Source: Thaumarchaeota archaeon S13 (GTDB taxonomy: Archaea > Thermoproteota > Nitrososphaeria > Nitrososphaerales > Nitrosopumilaceae). From it: 8,471 nt of DNA. This document shows positions 1-6,432 of this stretch, piece by piece. The notes below the pieces were generated by a model. That model had not been told where the DNA came from and made no database searches. It was given only the letters and a program-made list of their open reading frames with translations. The stretch spans positions 1-8,471 of the forward strand of contig RHFA01000085.1 in the NCBI GenBank assembly GCA_003724275.1. The letters run 5' to 3'. A program made the translations under genes and the position numbers. Each line of letters begins with the position of its first letter. Positions within the stretch are counted from its first letter, which is position 1.

Positions 1-2329
1 CCGCCGCGGCGGCAACCGTTGCGGCCGCCGCCAACTGTGGTTCCGCGCGCTCGCCGCCGCCGGCCCCTCCTGCGGCGGCGGCCTCGGGGAGCGACGCGCC
101 GCGATCCACGACCATAAACCCCGACGAGTACGTGTCCGGGCGCAGCACGTCATCCGAGGACGCAAAGAGGCGCAGCGTGTGCGCGCCGCCGCCCAGGCCC
201 GCCGTCTCGGCCGCCGAGAGCGAGACGGCCGCCGCGCCACCCTCGACTGTGGCCCTGCCGGAGAGCAGGGGCCCGGCGCCGGGGGCCTCAACATGATACG
301 ACACCAATGTCGCGCCCACGGCGTCGACGCGGACCTCGAGCGGCGCGCCTGCCTCCACTGCGCGCGGCAGGCCCACGCCCGTTATGCGCGGGAGCTCTAC
401 GCCGGACAGGTGCAGCCAGTGGCCGCGCGCAAAAGGGTACGACTCGTCGCGCGTGGCCGCCGTCTCTATCGTGCGCGACTCGGGCGTGTACGCGACTAGC
501 TCGTACGGCCCGTTGGAGACCACGGCGTGGCCCCTCTCGGCGATCCACCCCAGGGCCGCGGCGTACCTCTGCTGCGCATACGCCTCGCCGGCCCCGAGCT
601 GCGACATGGCGGCCGGAACGTGGCCAGAGGCGGCCATCTCTGCGACATGCCTGCCCACGAGCCCCGCATCAGACGGTATCGCAAGCGAGAGCCACGGGAC
701 GCCGGCGGCGGCGGCCCCCGAGCGCGAAAAGGACGCCTCGCCGGCCGAGACGGCGCGCTCCATGCCGGCCATGACCTCCCAGGGGACCTGGGGCCACACG
801 GATGCCCAGCCGGCGATCTCGGCCTCGTCAAAGTGCCAATAGTCCACATAGACCCTGACCCTGTCCGGCCCGAGGGCCTCGACGCCGCGCAGGGCCGAGA
901 CTAGCTGCGCGGCCCGCGAGGCATACTCGGCGTCGTGCGTCACGTCGGCCGGCGTGGCCCCTGACCCCCACTCTTGGGCAAAATAGACGGCGTGCATGAC
1001 GTCGTTCATGTCCATCATCTCGCCGTGGTGCCAGCGCGACATTGACAGCTCGTACTCTATCGCGCTGGCGGCCAGCGTCCCCCCCGGCGCGCCTTTCCAC
1101 GACTGGGACGCGTTGTCCCAGAGGACGGCCTCCGGCGGGACGGCGATCGAGGGCTCCGGCCCGCCGGTCTGGACCTCCCAGGACGCGCGCACGGGCATCG
1201 GCGAGCCGCTGTACGGGTTGCGAAACACGGCGGGATCCGAGAGCGTCTGCCATATGCGCGAGCTGTACGCGTCGCCAAACCCCATGACGGGGTTCCACGA
1301 GCCCTGGTACGCCTGCTTTACGCCCACGCGCATGTGGCCCGAGGGCGTCTGCGCGTTTATCGCCGTAAACCGCGACGGCACGCCGGCGCCAAACCCGTTG
1401 ACGACGCCCTCGACCCCCTCGCCGACGGCGTACAGGTCGTCGCGCGCGGCAAGAAAGACGCGCACGGCCTCCTCGGTCCCAATCCTCGCGGCGGCGCGGA
1501 CCATCCCGTCGCGCTCCTCCGGGCCCGAAAACCCGCCGGCGTATATGGCGCGCGTGAGCTCGTCGACTGTGGCGTTGCGATAGTTCCAGTATAGCGGGTC
1601 GTTAAAGCCGGGCATCGAGGAGAACCACGGCGCGTACATTTGCGCGAGGATGACGGGGTCATACCTGACAAACGCCGCCCTGCCGCCCCACCCCTCCGTG
1701 TAGACGCCCCAGCGAAGCTCGGCGGGGTCAGAGCCGTACACGACGGCCAGGGCCTTGCTCAGGTCGCCGTACTCCCTGTCCACCGTGATGCCCGTGCGCT
1801 CCAGCTCGAGGGCAAGGAGCTCGCCGATCGCCTTGCGCGCAAGGTCGTCTCCGCGTATAAAGACCGTCGTCCGGACGTTCTCGCCGCCGTGCTCCCACCT
1901 CCCGCCCTCGAGGCGCGCGCCGGCCCCCTCTAGCGAGCGCGACAGCATCTCGCGCGCGAGGGCGGGGTCATAGGCGAACTCTGGGGCGCCCGCGGCGGCG
2001 AGCGCCGCATAGTCGGGGTCGTGCGGCGCGTACGCCGAGAACATTGGTGTCCCGTGCCCGCCGAGGACCTCGTTGACTACCAGGGAGCGGTCTATCATGT
2101 GGTTTAGGGCCTGCCTCGCGGCCCTGTCAGAAAAGGGGTTTAGGCGGCCGCCCTCGGCGGGGTTGACAAGAAGGCTGTACGAGCCGCTGCTCGACTCGTG
2201 CACGCGCACGCCCTCGCGCTGGCCCGGCCCGAGGAGCGACGGCGAGAGGCCCGCATAGTGCGCGTCGAGGCGGCCGGCGCGCACGTCGGCTAGCGCGACG
2301 GCGTCATCAGAGTACTGGACATACGTCAC
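1..2329 (-). CDS. Family 5 (peptide/nickel-type) ABC solute-binding protein, halves in permuted order; partial, runs off left edge
   Basis: The frame is open without a stop from 2440 down to base 2 (776 codons from the GTG at 2327-2329), and the 3' end lies outside the window. I recognise family 5 extracellular solute-binding protein (Dpp/Opp/Nik type) by motifs, which come in an unusual order. Residues 1-320 resemble the usual C-terminal half: a D..AL..V..G.LD segment, LLVNP, PFSDRAARQALNHMIDR (about 66-81), and a final NGFGAG near 312. Residues 333-640 resemble the usual N-terminal half: MRVGV at 333, the signature RWHHGE...NDV at 432-444, and NGPYELV at 606. An Ig-like beta-rich segment follows (about 640-741), then an Ala/Gly/Glu linker that continues past the edge. 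It would bind oligopeptides or similar ligands outside the cell. The start is uncertain: GTG 2329 overlaps DUF2070 by 23 nt, TTG 2401 is the alternative, and no signal peptide is visible from either. The family is firm; the substrate is unknown. Confidence 0.8.
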   Translation of the reverse strand, partial: MTYVQYSDDAVALADVRAGRLDAHYAGLSPSLLGPGQREGVRVHESSSGSYSLLVNPAEGGRLNPFSDRAARQALNHMIDRSLVVNEVLGGHGTPMFSAYAPHDPDYAALAAAGAPEFAYDPALAREMLSRSLEGAGARLEGGRWEHGGENVRTTVFIRGDDLARKAIGELLALELERTGITVDREYGDLSKALAVVYGSDPAELRWGVYTEGWGGRAAFVRYDPVILAQMYAPWFSSMPGFNDPLYWNYRNATVDELTRAIYAGGFSGPEERDGMVRAAARIGTEEAVRVFLAARDDLYAVGEGVEGVVNGFGAGVPSRFTAINAQTPSGHMRVGVKQAYQGSWNPVMGFGDAYSSRIWQTLSDPAVFRNPYSGSPMPVRASWEVQTGGPEPSIAVPPEAVLWDNASQSWKGAPGGTLAASAIEYELSMSRWHHGEMMDMNDVMHAVYFAQEWGSGATPADVTHDAEYASRAAQLVSALRGVEALGPDRVRVYVDYWHFDEAEIAGWASVWPQVPWEVMAGMERAVSAGEASFSRSGAAAAGVPWLSLAIPSDAGLVGRHVAEMAASGHVPAAMSQLGAGEAYAQQRYAAALGWIAERGHAVVSNGPYELVAYTPESRTIETAATRDESYPFARGHWLHLSGVELPRITGVGLPRAVEAGAPLEVRVDAVGATLVSYHVEAPGAGPLLSGRATVEGGAAAVSLSAAETAGLGGGAHTLRLFASSDDVLRPDTYSSGFMVVDRGASLPEAAAAGGAGGGERAEPQLAAAATVAAAA

Positions 2330-4043
2330 GCCGTAGGCCCAGCGCAGAGTGGGCCTTTGTGAGGCCGAGGGCCCTATAGAGCGCAGCCGAATAGTCCTCA
2401 AAGACCTTTTCGCCCATGATGCGCACGCGCGCGCTCGCGACTAGGACCTCAAAGGAGGCGCGGCCCGCGGACTTTGCGGCCCTGGAGGCAATCTCGGCAA
2501 ACCACGACGCGGCCCTCTCGGGGGGCGTGACGGCGCCAAACTGGTAATAGCCGTTCCTCGTGCGGACAGTCGTGCGCGAATAGTGCGTGTCTGACGTGCA
2601 GACGTCCAGGAGGCCCATGCCCCTGCCTGCGAGCTCGCCGACGATGTGCTCGCGCATGCCGTTCTCCATGTTGTTGGCGTCGGCCCACGCCAAAAAGTGC
2701 TCGGTCCCGTTGACCCTCAGGCAGAGCACGCCGAGGCCGCCCATGCCGAGGTCCGGCGCCTCTATGCCCATGCCGCCCGAGTTGGCGTATCCGGCCTCCA
2801 TGGCGTGCATTGGCTTGCCGCGCAGCGAGTCGAGGCACGAGCGGGCCGCGGCGAGCATGTCGTCCTCGTCAGGGCCGGATATCTCGGCGCCCATGGCGTT
2901 GTGCGAGTCGACGACCATGACGCGCTCGATGCCAGACTTGCGCGCGTGCGCCTCAATCTCGGACTTTATGCGCGTGGGGAGGTCCTCCATGCCGTGCGGC
3001 GAGAGCGAGAGGACGAGAAGCGCGCTGCCCTCAAACATGACGCCTATGGCGCGCGCGCGGTTGACGACGGCCGTGACGGGCTCGGTGCACTCTGAGCCCG
3101 AGCCGGCTACCGTGCTGGACTTGAGCGAGTCGAGGTAGCGCTCGACCTCGCCGCGCGACGGCAGGTTGTGCGTGTGGTTTGATACGCTGTGCATCACCAT
3201 CGCCGCCGAGTCGAGGCTCTTGTATATGAGGTAGGGTATGTTGCTGCCGCCCACGGGGTGGTAGGGGCCCGGATGCACGCCGGGCAGCACCAGCCGCATG
3301 TCTGTCCCCCCGCCGCCGCGCAGGCGAAGCTGCGTCGTGGACACGTCAAGCGGGCGCGAGTGGCGCTCGAGGAGGGCCTCCATCTCGGAGTGGTCGCGCC
3401 GCAGCGACGTGAGGTACGCCTGTATGACCTCGTGCGTGCTGCGCAGGGGCGGCCGGCCCGCCCTGTCAGTCATCGTCGACCACGCCGTGGCGATCGCCAG
3501 GAACGCCGCGCCAAAGGCCAGTGAGACGGGGTCGGCGAGGGCCTCCCACATCCCAAACGGGACGATTGCGCAATAGAGCGCCAGCGGCTGCACGGCGCAC
3601 GCGGCCCACGCGCGGCGTATGCCCACGCCGAGGACAGACGTGAGCATGCCAATCCTAAAGGCCGCAAAGACCATCATGCCGACGACGAGGTGCTGCATGG
3701 GGATTGCGTCCCTGCCGAGGACCGCCGCGGCGGCGACTCCAGCCGAGGCGGCCATCAGCCACGTCGCGGTCCCAAAGAGCGAGAGGTGTATGGCCTTTGA
3801 GTGCTCGCGGTTGCGTATGACGAGCCTGTCGGCGAGCTGCGTGGCCGGCAGGACCGCCATCGCCGCGGCAACATGGACGGCCGTCCAGGGCCCGGGCTCG
3901 ACGTACGAAAAGTGGACCGCGAGGGCCAGCGTGGCCGTGACGGCCAGCGAAAAGACTAGGGAGTGCCTGTGCGAGGACGGGTTTATGAGCGTGAGCGTGT
4001 GCCACCTGTGTATGCTGTGGACATTGTCAGTCGGCGCGCTCAT
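2307..4043 (-). CDS. DUF2070 family membrane protein with soluble domain carrying His/Asp motifs
   Basis: This 578-residue protein matches the archaeal DUF2070 layout. Six hydrophobic segments lie at about residues 28-48, 56-72, 84-110, 117-140, 145-169 and 172-191, followed by a large soluble domain to the end. The soluble domain carries GVHPGPYHPVGGSN (His257, His262), SNHTH (His290, His292), VVDSHN (Asp379, His381), ADANN (Asp455) and SDTHYSR (Asp485, His487). Such a spread of His and Asp residues in short Gly/Ser/Asn contexts suggests a metal-dependent hydrolase active site, which is my inference; the family has no function that I know of. The ATG lies 6 nt past the secG stop, so the two are very likely co-transcribed. 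The C-terminus ends in a polar LGLRRDVCPVL sequence without the final membrane segment I would expect in this family, and it overlaps the next gene. A truncation at the 3' end is possible. Confidence 0.82.
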   Translation of the reverse strand: MSAPTDNVHSIHRWHTLTLINPSSHRHSLVFSLAVTATLALAVHFSYVEPGPWTAVHVAAAMAVLPATQLADRLVIRNREHSKAIHLSLFGTATWLMAASAGVAAAAVLGRDAIPMQHLVVGMMVFAAFRIGMLTSVLGVGIRRAWAACAVQPLALYCAIVPFGMWEALADPVSLAFGAAFLAIATAWSTMTDRAGRPPLRSTHEVIQAYLTSLRRDHSEMEALLERHSRPLDVSTTQLRLRGGGGTDMRLVLPGVHPGPYHPVGGSNIPYLIYKSLDSAAMVMHSVSNHTHNLPSRGEVERYLDSLKSSTVAGSGSECTEPVTAVVNRARAIGVMFEGSALLVLSLSPHGMEDLPTRIKSEIEAHARKSGIERVMVVDSHNAMGAEISGPDEDDMLAAARSCLDSLRGKPMHAMEAGYANSGGMGIEAPDLGMGGLGVLCLRVNGTEHFLAWADANNMENGMREHIVGELAGRGMGLLDVCTSDTHYSRTTVRTRNGYYQFGAVTPPERAASWFAEIASRAAKSAGRASFEVLVASARVRIMGEKVFEDYSAALYRALGLTKAHSALGLRRDVCPVL

Positions 4044-4049
4044 GGCTCA

Positions 4050-4214
4050 TCAGGGCGCCATGAATATGTCGATCAGCCACGACACGACGATTAGGCTCAT
4101 TGGCATCGAGACCACTATTCTCGGGTCCACCTTGAAGCCCTTTGTCTCGTCCTCAAAGAAGCGCAGCAGGCCGGCGCTAGAGGCCGGCAGCGGCGCGCCC
4201 TTGCTCTTGCTCAC
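4050..4214 (-). CDS. secG: Preprotein translocase subunit Sec61-beta (SecG)
   Basis: This 54-residue protein begins (GTG read as Met) with MSKSKGAPLPASSAGLLRFF and ends with WLIDIFMAP. The order is typical of archaeal Sec61-beta: a short basic, Ser/Pro-rich cytoplasmic start, an AGLLRFFEDE amphipathic stretch, a KVDPRIVV motif, and one membrane helix at about residues 33-53. It is the small, non-essential third subunit of the SecYEG/Sec61 channel in the cell membrane. The start is fixed by an in-frame TAA eight codons upstream and by a TTTTTAA box centred 28 bp before the GTG, which implies a leaderless message. The stop is 6 nt before the DUF2070 start, so the two probably form an operon. 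The gene is easily missed because it is short and starts with GTG. Confidence 0.9.
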   Translation of the reverse strand: MSKSKGAPLPASSAGLLRFFEDETKGFKVDPRIVVSMPMSLIVVSWLIDIFMAP

Positions 4215-4238
4215 GGCGGCCCTCGCTGCGGCCTTGCG

Positions 4239-4245
4239 TTAAAAA
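4239..4245 (-). promoter_or_regulatory. TATA box for secG
   Basis: On the minus strand this reads TTTTTAA, in a GC-rich surround. Its centre is 28 bp upstream of the GTG at 4214, which places the transcription start at or next to the start codon. Confidence 0.6.
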
Positions 4246-4298
4246 CCTATTGGGGAGCTGCCGCCGCGAGCGCCCTGGGCGCGCCGCGCATGATCAGA

Positions 4299-4306
4299 CT
4301 TTTAAG
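4299..4306 (+). promoter_or_regulatory. TATA box for tfb
   Basis: CTTTTAAG is the only AT-rich octamer in the 116-bp gap on this strand. Its centre lies about 28 bp before the ATG at 4331. This favours the 4331 start over ATG 4310 or TTG 4250 and implies a leaderless transcript. Confidence 0.6.
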
Positions 4307-4330
4307 TCAATGCGCCCGCGCGCCGGCGGC

Positions 4331-5173
4331 ATGGCGGGCAAGAGGTCCGGAGGGAGGCCGGGAGCCGCGGCGCCGGCGGGCCGCAAGGAGCCGCCGCGCC
4401 GCAAGGAGCCGCCCCGGCGCCGGCGCCCCGCCCCCGAGGGCCAGGCGCTGGAGCGCAACTACCAGCAGGCCGAGATCGAGCTCGAGGCCCTGCGCGAGGC
4501 CCTCAGCATGAAAGAGTCCATAGTCGAGAGGGCGCGCGAGATATACCGCCTGTCCATAGAGAGGAGCCTGGTGCGCGGCCGCTCGATAGCGGCCCTGGCC
4601 GCGTCGTCGCTGTACGCCGCGTCTCGCGAGGCCGGCGCGTCAGTGACGCTAAAGGACATCCAGCAGGCGTGCAACACGACCAGGAAGGACATATCGCGCT
4701 GCTACCGGCTCATGCTGCGCGAGCTTGACATGAGAATGCCAGTCGTCGACGCCACGGTCTGCGTGGGCCGCATAGCCGACAATGCTGGCCTCTCCGCGGA
4801 GGTCCGCAGGGAGGCCAGGATGCTGCTCAGGCGCGCATCCGTCGGAGGGATTGCCGCAGGCAAGGACCCGATGGGCCTGGCCGCCGCGGCCCTCTACCTG
4901 GCGTGCACGCGCCTCGAGGAGCACGAGACGCAAAAGAACATTGCGCATGCCGCGCACGTGACCGAGGTGACGATCCGAAACAGGTACAAGGGCCTCAGGG
5001 ACGAGGTCGAGCGACTCGGCGTGCCGGGGCCCAAGCGCAGGGCAGGGCCCGCAGACGCCCCGCCCCCGCCGCGCAGGGAGGGGAGGGCGCCGCAGGGGCG
5101 CAAGCGCCGCGGCCTAGGAGTGACGGTGGCCAAGCGCAAGGGCAGCCGCCGTCGCGGCGCCAGAGGCGACTAG
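4331..5173 (+). CDS. tfb: Transcription initiation factor TFB paralogue lacking the zinc ribbon
   Basis: This 280-residue protein has two cyclin-like repeats of the TFIIB/TFB family, at about residues 38-132 and 137-230. Repeat 1 contains ERNYQQAEIELEAL, RGRSIAALAASSLYAASRE and RKDISRCYR. Repeat 2 contains GLAAAALYLAC and the helix-turn-helix VTEVTIRNRYKGL (210-222), which in TFB reads the BRE next to the TATA box. Normal archaeal TFB has about 100 residues before repeat 1, with a Cys4 zinc ribbon that recruits RNA polymerase and a B-reader. Here only about 37 Arg/Pro/Gly-rich residues precede it, without Cys pairs, and they include a doubled RKEPPR. The last 50 residues are a highly basic tail. 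The factor should still bind TBP-TATA-BRE, but polymerase recruitment would have to differ; this is inference. ATG 4331 is chosen from the TATA spacing, and longer in-frame starts at 4310 and 4250 add no ribbon. The gene is divergent from secG and its 3' end overlaps the CPBP gene. Confidence 0.87.
   Translation: MAGKRSGGRPGAAAPAGRKEPPRRKEPPRRRRPAPEGQALERNYQQAEIELEALREALSMKESIVERAREIYRLSIERSLVRGRSIAALAASSLYAASREAGASVTLKDIQQACNTTRKDISRCYRLMLRELDMRMPVVDATVCVGRIADNAGLSAEVRREARMLLRRASVGGIAAGKDPMGLAAAALYLACTRLEEHETQKNIAHAAHVTEVTIRNRYKGLRDEVERLGVPGPKRRAGPADAPPPPRREGRAPQGRKRRGLGVTVAKRKGSRRRGARGD
4381..4416 (+). repeat. 18-bp tandem duplication inside tfb (RKEPPR twice)
   Basis: Two adjacent 18-bp copies (4381-4398 and 4399-4416) differ at one base and duplicate six codons in the basic N-terminal extension of the TFB paralogue. 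It looks like a recent in-frame duplication in a disordered region. Confidence 0.75.
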
Positions 5174-5989
5174 GAGAACCTCGACGGCCGCGCCGGCGGG
5201 GTGCGACGAGGCGGCGCCGAGCCCGACGTTGGCGGCGGCGGCGACGGACTGGAGGACAGACAGGACCGCATAGTTTGTCGCCCAGTGGACCAGGATCGCC
5301 ACGAGAATCCCGTGGCGATAGTACGCCCAGCCGAGTATGGCGCCGGCGACGCCGGCCTGCGTCGCCTTGCCGGCGCTCCACGACCCGTCGCCGACTGTGT
5401 GCAGCGCGCCAAAGAGAGCAGCCGACGCCAGGACTAGCGCCACGGCAAGGCGCGCGCCGCGCCCGCCGAGCCACGCGTGCGGGTGGAGCAGGACGCGCAG
5501 CGCGCGCGCCGGCGGCGCGCGCCTCGCGCAAAAGGCGGCCAGCGGCGCGCCGACGAGCAGCACGCGAAAGGCGAGCTCCTCCACAATGGGCGCAAGCGTT
5601 GCGCTCTCTAGCCTCTCGACGTCACTGGCATACTCGGGGGGGACGATCTCTATGCCCTGGCTGGACTGGACCGCCTCGATCGCCACAGAGGCGGCGATGA
5701 GCACGCCAAACCATCCTGCAGCCGTCGCCATTGGGTTGGCCCATGCCCACGACCCGCGGCCGGCCCTCGGCCCGAGCAGCGCAATGCCGGCCATCGCGGC
5801 GTACGACGCCCAGAGCGCGGCCATGAAGGCCCAGTCCCACGGGTCCGGCGCGCCTGGCCCGGCGCCGAGCAGTATCTGCGCCCCCAGCGGGAGCGAGGCG
5901 AGCATGAGCCCCACGAGGGCCGCGACGAGAACCGTGTGGGCCGCGCCGGAGGCGCGCAGCGCCGCGCCGCGCGCCGCTGAGGGGCGCAC
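5114..5989 (-). CDS. CPBP family intramembrane metalloprotease
   Basis: This 291-residue multi-spanning protein has the three CPBP/Abi signatures: EELAFR (Glu137, Glu138, Arg142), FGALH (Phe193, His197) and HWATN (His235, Asn239). In the family these residues form the intramembrane active site of Rce1-like glutamate/metal-type proteases, which cut membrane-proximal peptides. Hydrophobic segments lie at about 19-42, 54-73, 88-105, 134-152, 181-197, 211-222, 227-250 and 266-286. The GTG start at 5989 shares one base with the aIF1 stop (TAGTG), so translation is probably coupled to aIF1. The last 20 codons overlap the convergent tfb gene. The substrate is unknown; CPBP proteins serve in protein maturation, bacteriocin immunity or unknown roles. 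The family call is strong. Confidence 0.85.
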   Translation of the reverse strand: MRPSAARGAALRASGAAHTVLVAALVGLMLASLPLGAQILLGAGPGAPDPWDWAFMAALWASYAAMAGIALLGPRAGRGSWAWANPMATAAGWFGVLIAASVAIEAVQSSQGIEIVPPEYASDVERLESATLAPIVEELAFRVLLVGAPLAAFCARRAPPARALRVLLHPHAWLGGRGARLAVALVLASAALFGALHTVGDGSWSAGKATQAGVAGAILGWAYYRHGILVAILVHWATNYAVLSVLQSVAAAANVGLGAASSHPAGAAVEVLLVASGAATAAALALGHRHS

Positions 5990-6297
5990 TAGTGGAGCTC
6001 TATGGCCGACTCGGCAAAGCCGAGGCCAACGAGCGCCTCCTTTATCGTGTCCCTGTGGTCGCCCTGGAGAAAGACATAGCCCTCCTTTGCGGTCCCGCCG
6101 CAGGCGTACTTTGCCTTTAGCTCGCGCGCGACGCCCTCGAGGTTGCCCATCTTTGGGTCGAGACCCTCGATCATGGTGCCCTTTTTCTTAAAGCGCCTCG
6201 TCTCTAGCCTCACGATTATCTTTGCGCTGTCCTTGGCGAGCTCGCCGCACGCGCAGAGGTCCTCCGGGAGGCCACAAGTGCTGCAGATCACCGCCAT
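5989..6297 (-). CDS. sui1: Translation initiation factor aIF1 (SUI1 family)
   Basis: This 102-residue protein carries the SUI1 fold core: IIVRLETRRFKKKGTMIEGL, then ELKAKYACGGTAKEG and FLQGDHRDTIKEAL near the end. The basic loop RRFKKKGT and the CGGT turn are the usual hallmarks. aIF1 binds the small ribosomal subunit and keeps start-codon choice accurate. The N-terminus has Cys5, Cys8, Cys15 and Cys17 (CSTCGLPEDLCAC), a small zinc-binding knuckle seen in archaeal members. ATG 6297 gives the expected length and includes the Cys cluster; a TATA-like box lies about 33 bp upstream. It is the first gene of a pair with the CPBP protease and is divergent from the surface-protein gene. Confidence 0.93.
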   Translation of the reverse strand: MAVICSTCGLPEDLCACGELAKDSAKIIVRLETRRFKKKGTMIEGLDPKMGNLEGVARELKAKYACGGTAKEGYVFLQGDHRDTIKEALVGLGFAESAIELH

Positions 6298-6326
6298 GCG
6301 CTCGCGCGCGGCGGCGCGCGCGCCCG

Positions 6327-6334
6327 CTATTAAG
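6327..6334 (-). promoter_or_regulatory. TATA box for aIF1
   Basis: On the minus strand this reads CTTAATAG, an AT-rich island in otherwise almost pure GC sequence. Its centre lies about 33 bp before the ATG at 6297, so the message would have a leader of only about 5-7 nt. Confidence 0.55.
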
Positions 6335-6378
6335 CCTTGTTGGGGGAGGCCGCGCCCGCAGGGGCGCCGGGGCCGCGC

Positions 6379-6392
6379 CGCCCCGCGGGGCG
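6379..6392. repeat. Perfect 14-bp palindrome in the divergent promoter region
   Basis: CGCCCCGCGGGGCG equals its own reverse complement and ends 8 bp before the surface-protein TATA box. Its place suggests an operator or BRE-side element, but pure-GC palindromes arise by chance in DNA this GC-rich. Confidence 0.35.
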
Positions 6393-6400
6393 TGCGGCAC

Positions 6401-6408
6401 CTTTATAG
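6401..6408 (+). promoter_or_regulatory. TATA box for the surface-protein gene
   Basis: CTTTATAG has its centre about 28 bp before the TTG at 6433, the same spacing as for tfb and secG. This supports the TTG as a leaderless start. The box also contains the TAG that closes the signal-peptide frame upstream. Confidence 0.65.
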
Positions 6409-6432
6409 CAAAACAGGCCCTCCGGCGGCGCG

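Noticed and set aside
307..774. Plus-strand open frame of 155 codons, very rich in Arg and Pro
   Set aside because: It is a shadow of the minus-strand solute-binding protein; its composition is an effect of reading high-GC DNA in the wrong frame.
2587..3138. Plus-strand open frame of 183 codons inside the DUF2070 region
   Set aside because: The minus-strand frame contains all the family motifs; this one has no recognisable domain.
3619..4242. Plus-strand open frame of 207 codons across the DUF2070 start and secG
   Set aside because: It is antisense to two well-supported genes and would cover the secG promoter.
4903..5700. Plus-strand open frame of 265 codons, mostly Arg, Pro and Ala
   Set aside because: It overlaps tfb in another frame and is antisense to the CPBP protease; it is low-complexity wrong-frame reading.
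5337..6191. Plus-strand open frame of 284 codons
   Set aside because: It is antisense to the CPBP protease and aIF1, both of which carry clear family motifs.
6301..6325. Alternating CG run upstream of aIF1 as a possible Z-DNA or regulatory element
   Set aside because: Runs of this kind are frequent in this very GC-rich window and nothing sets it apart.
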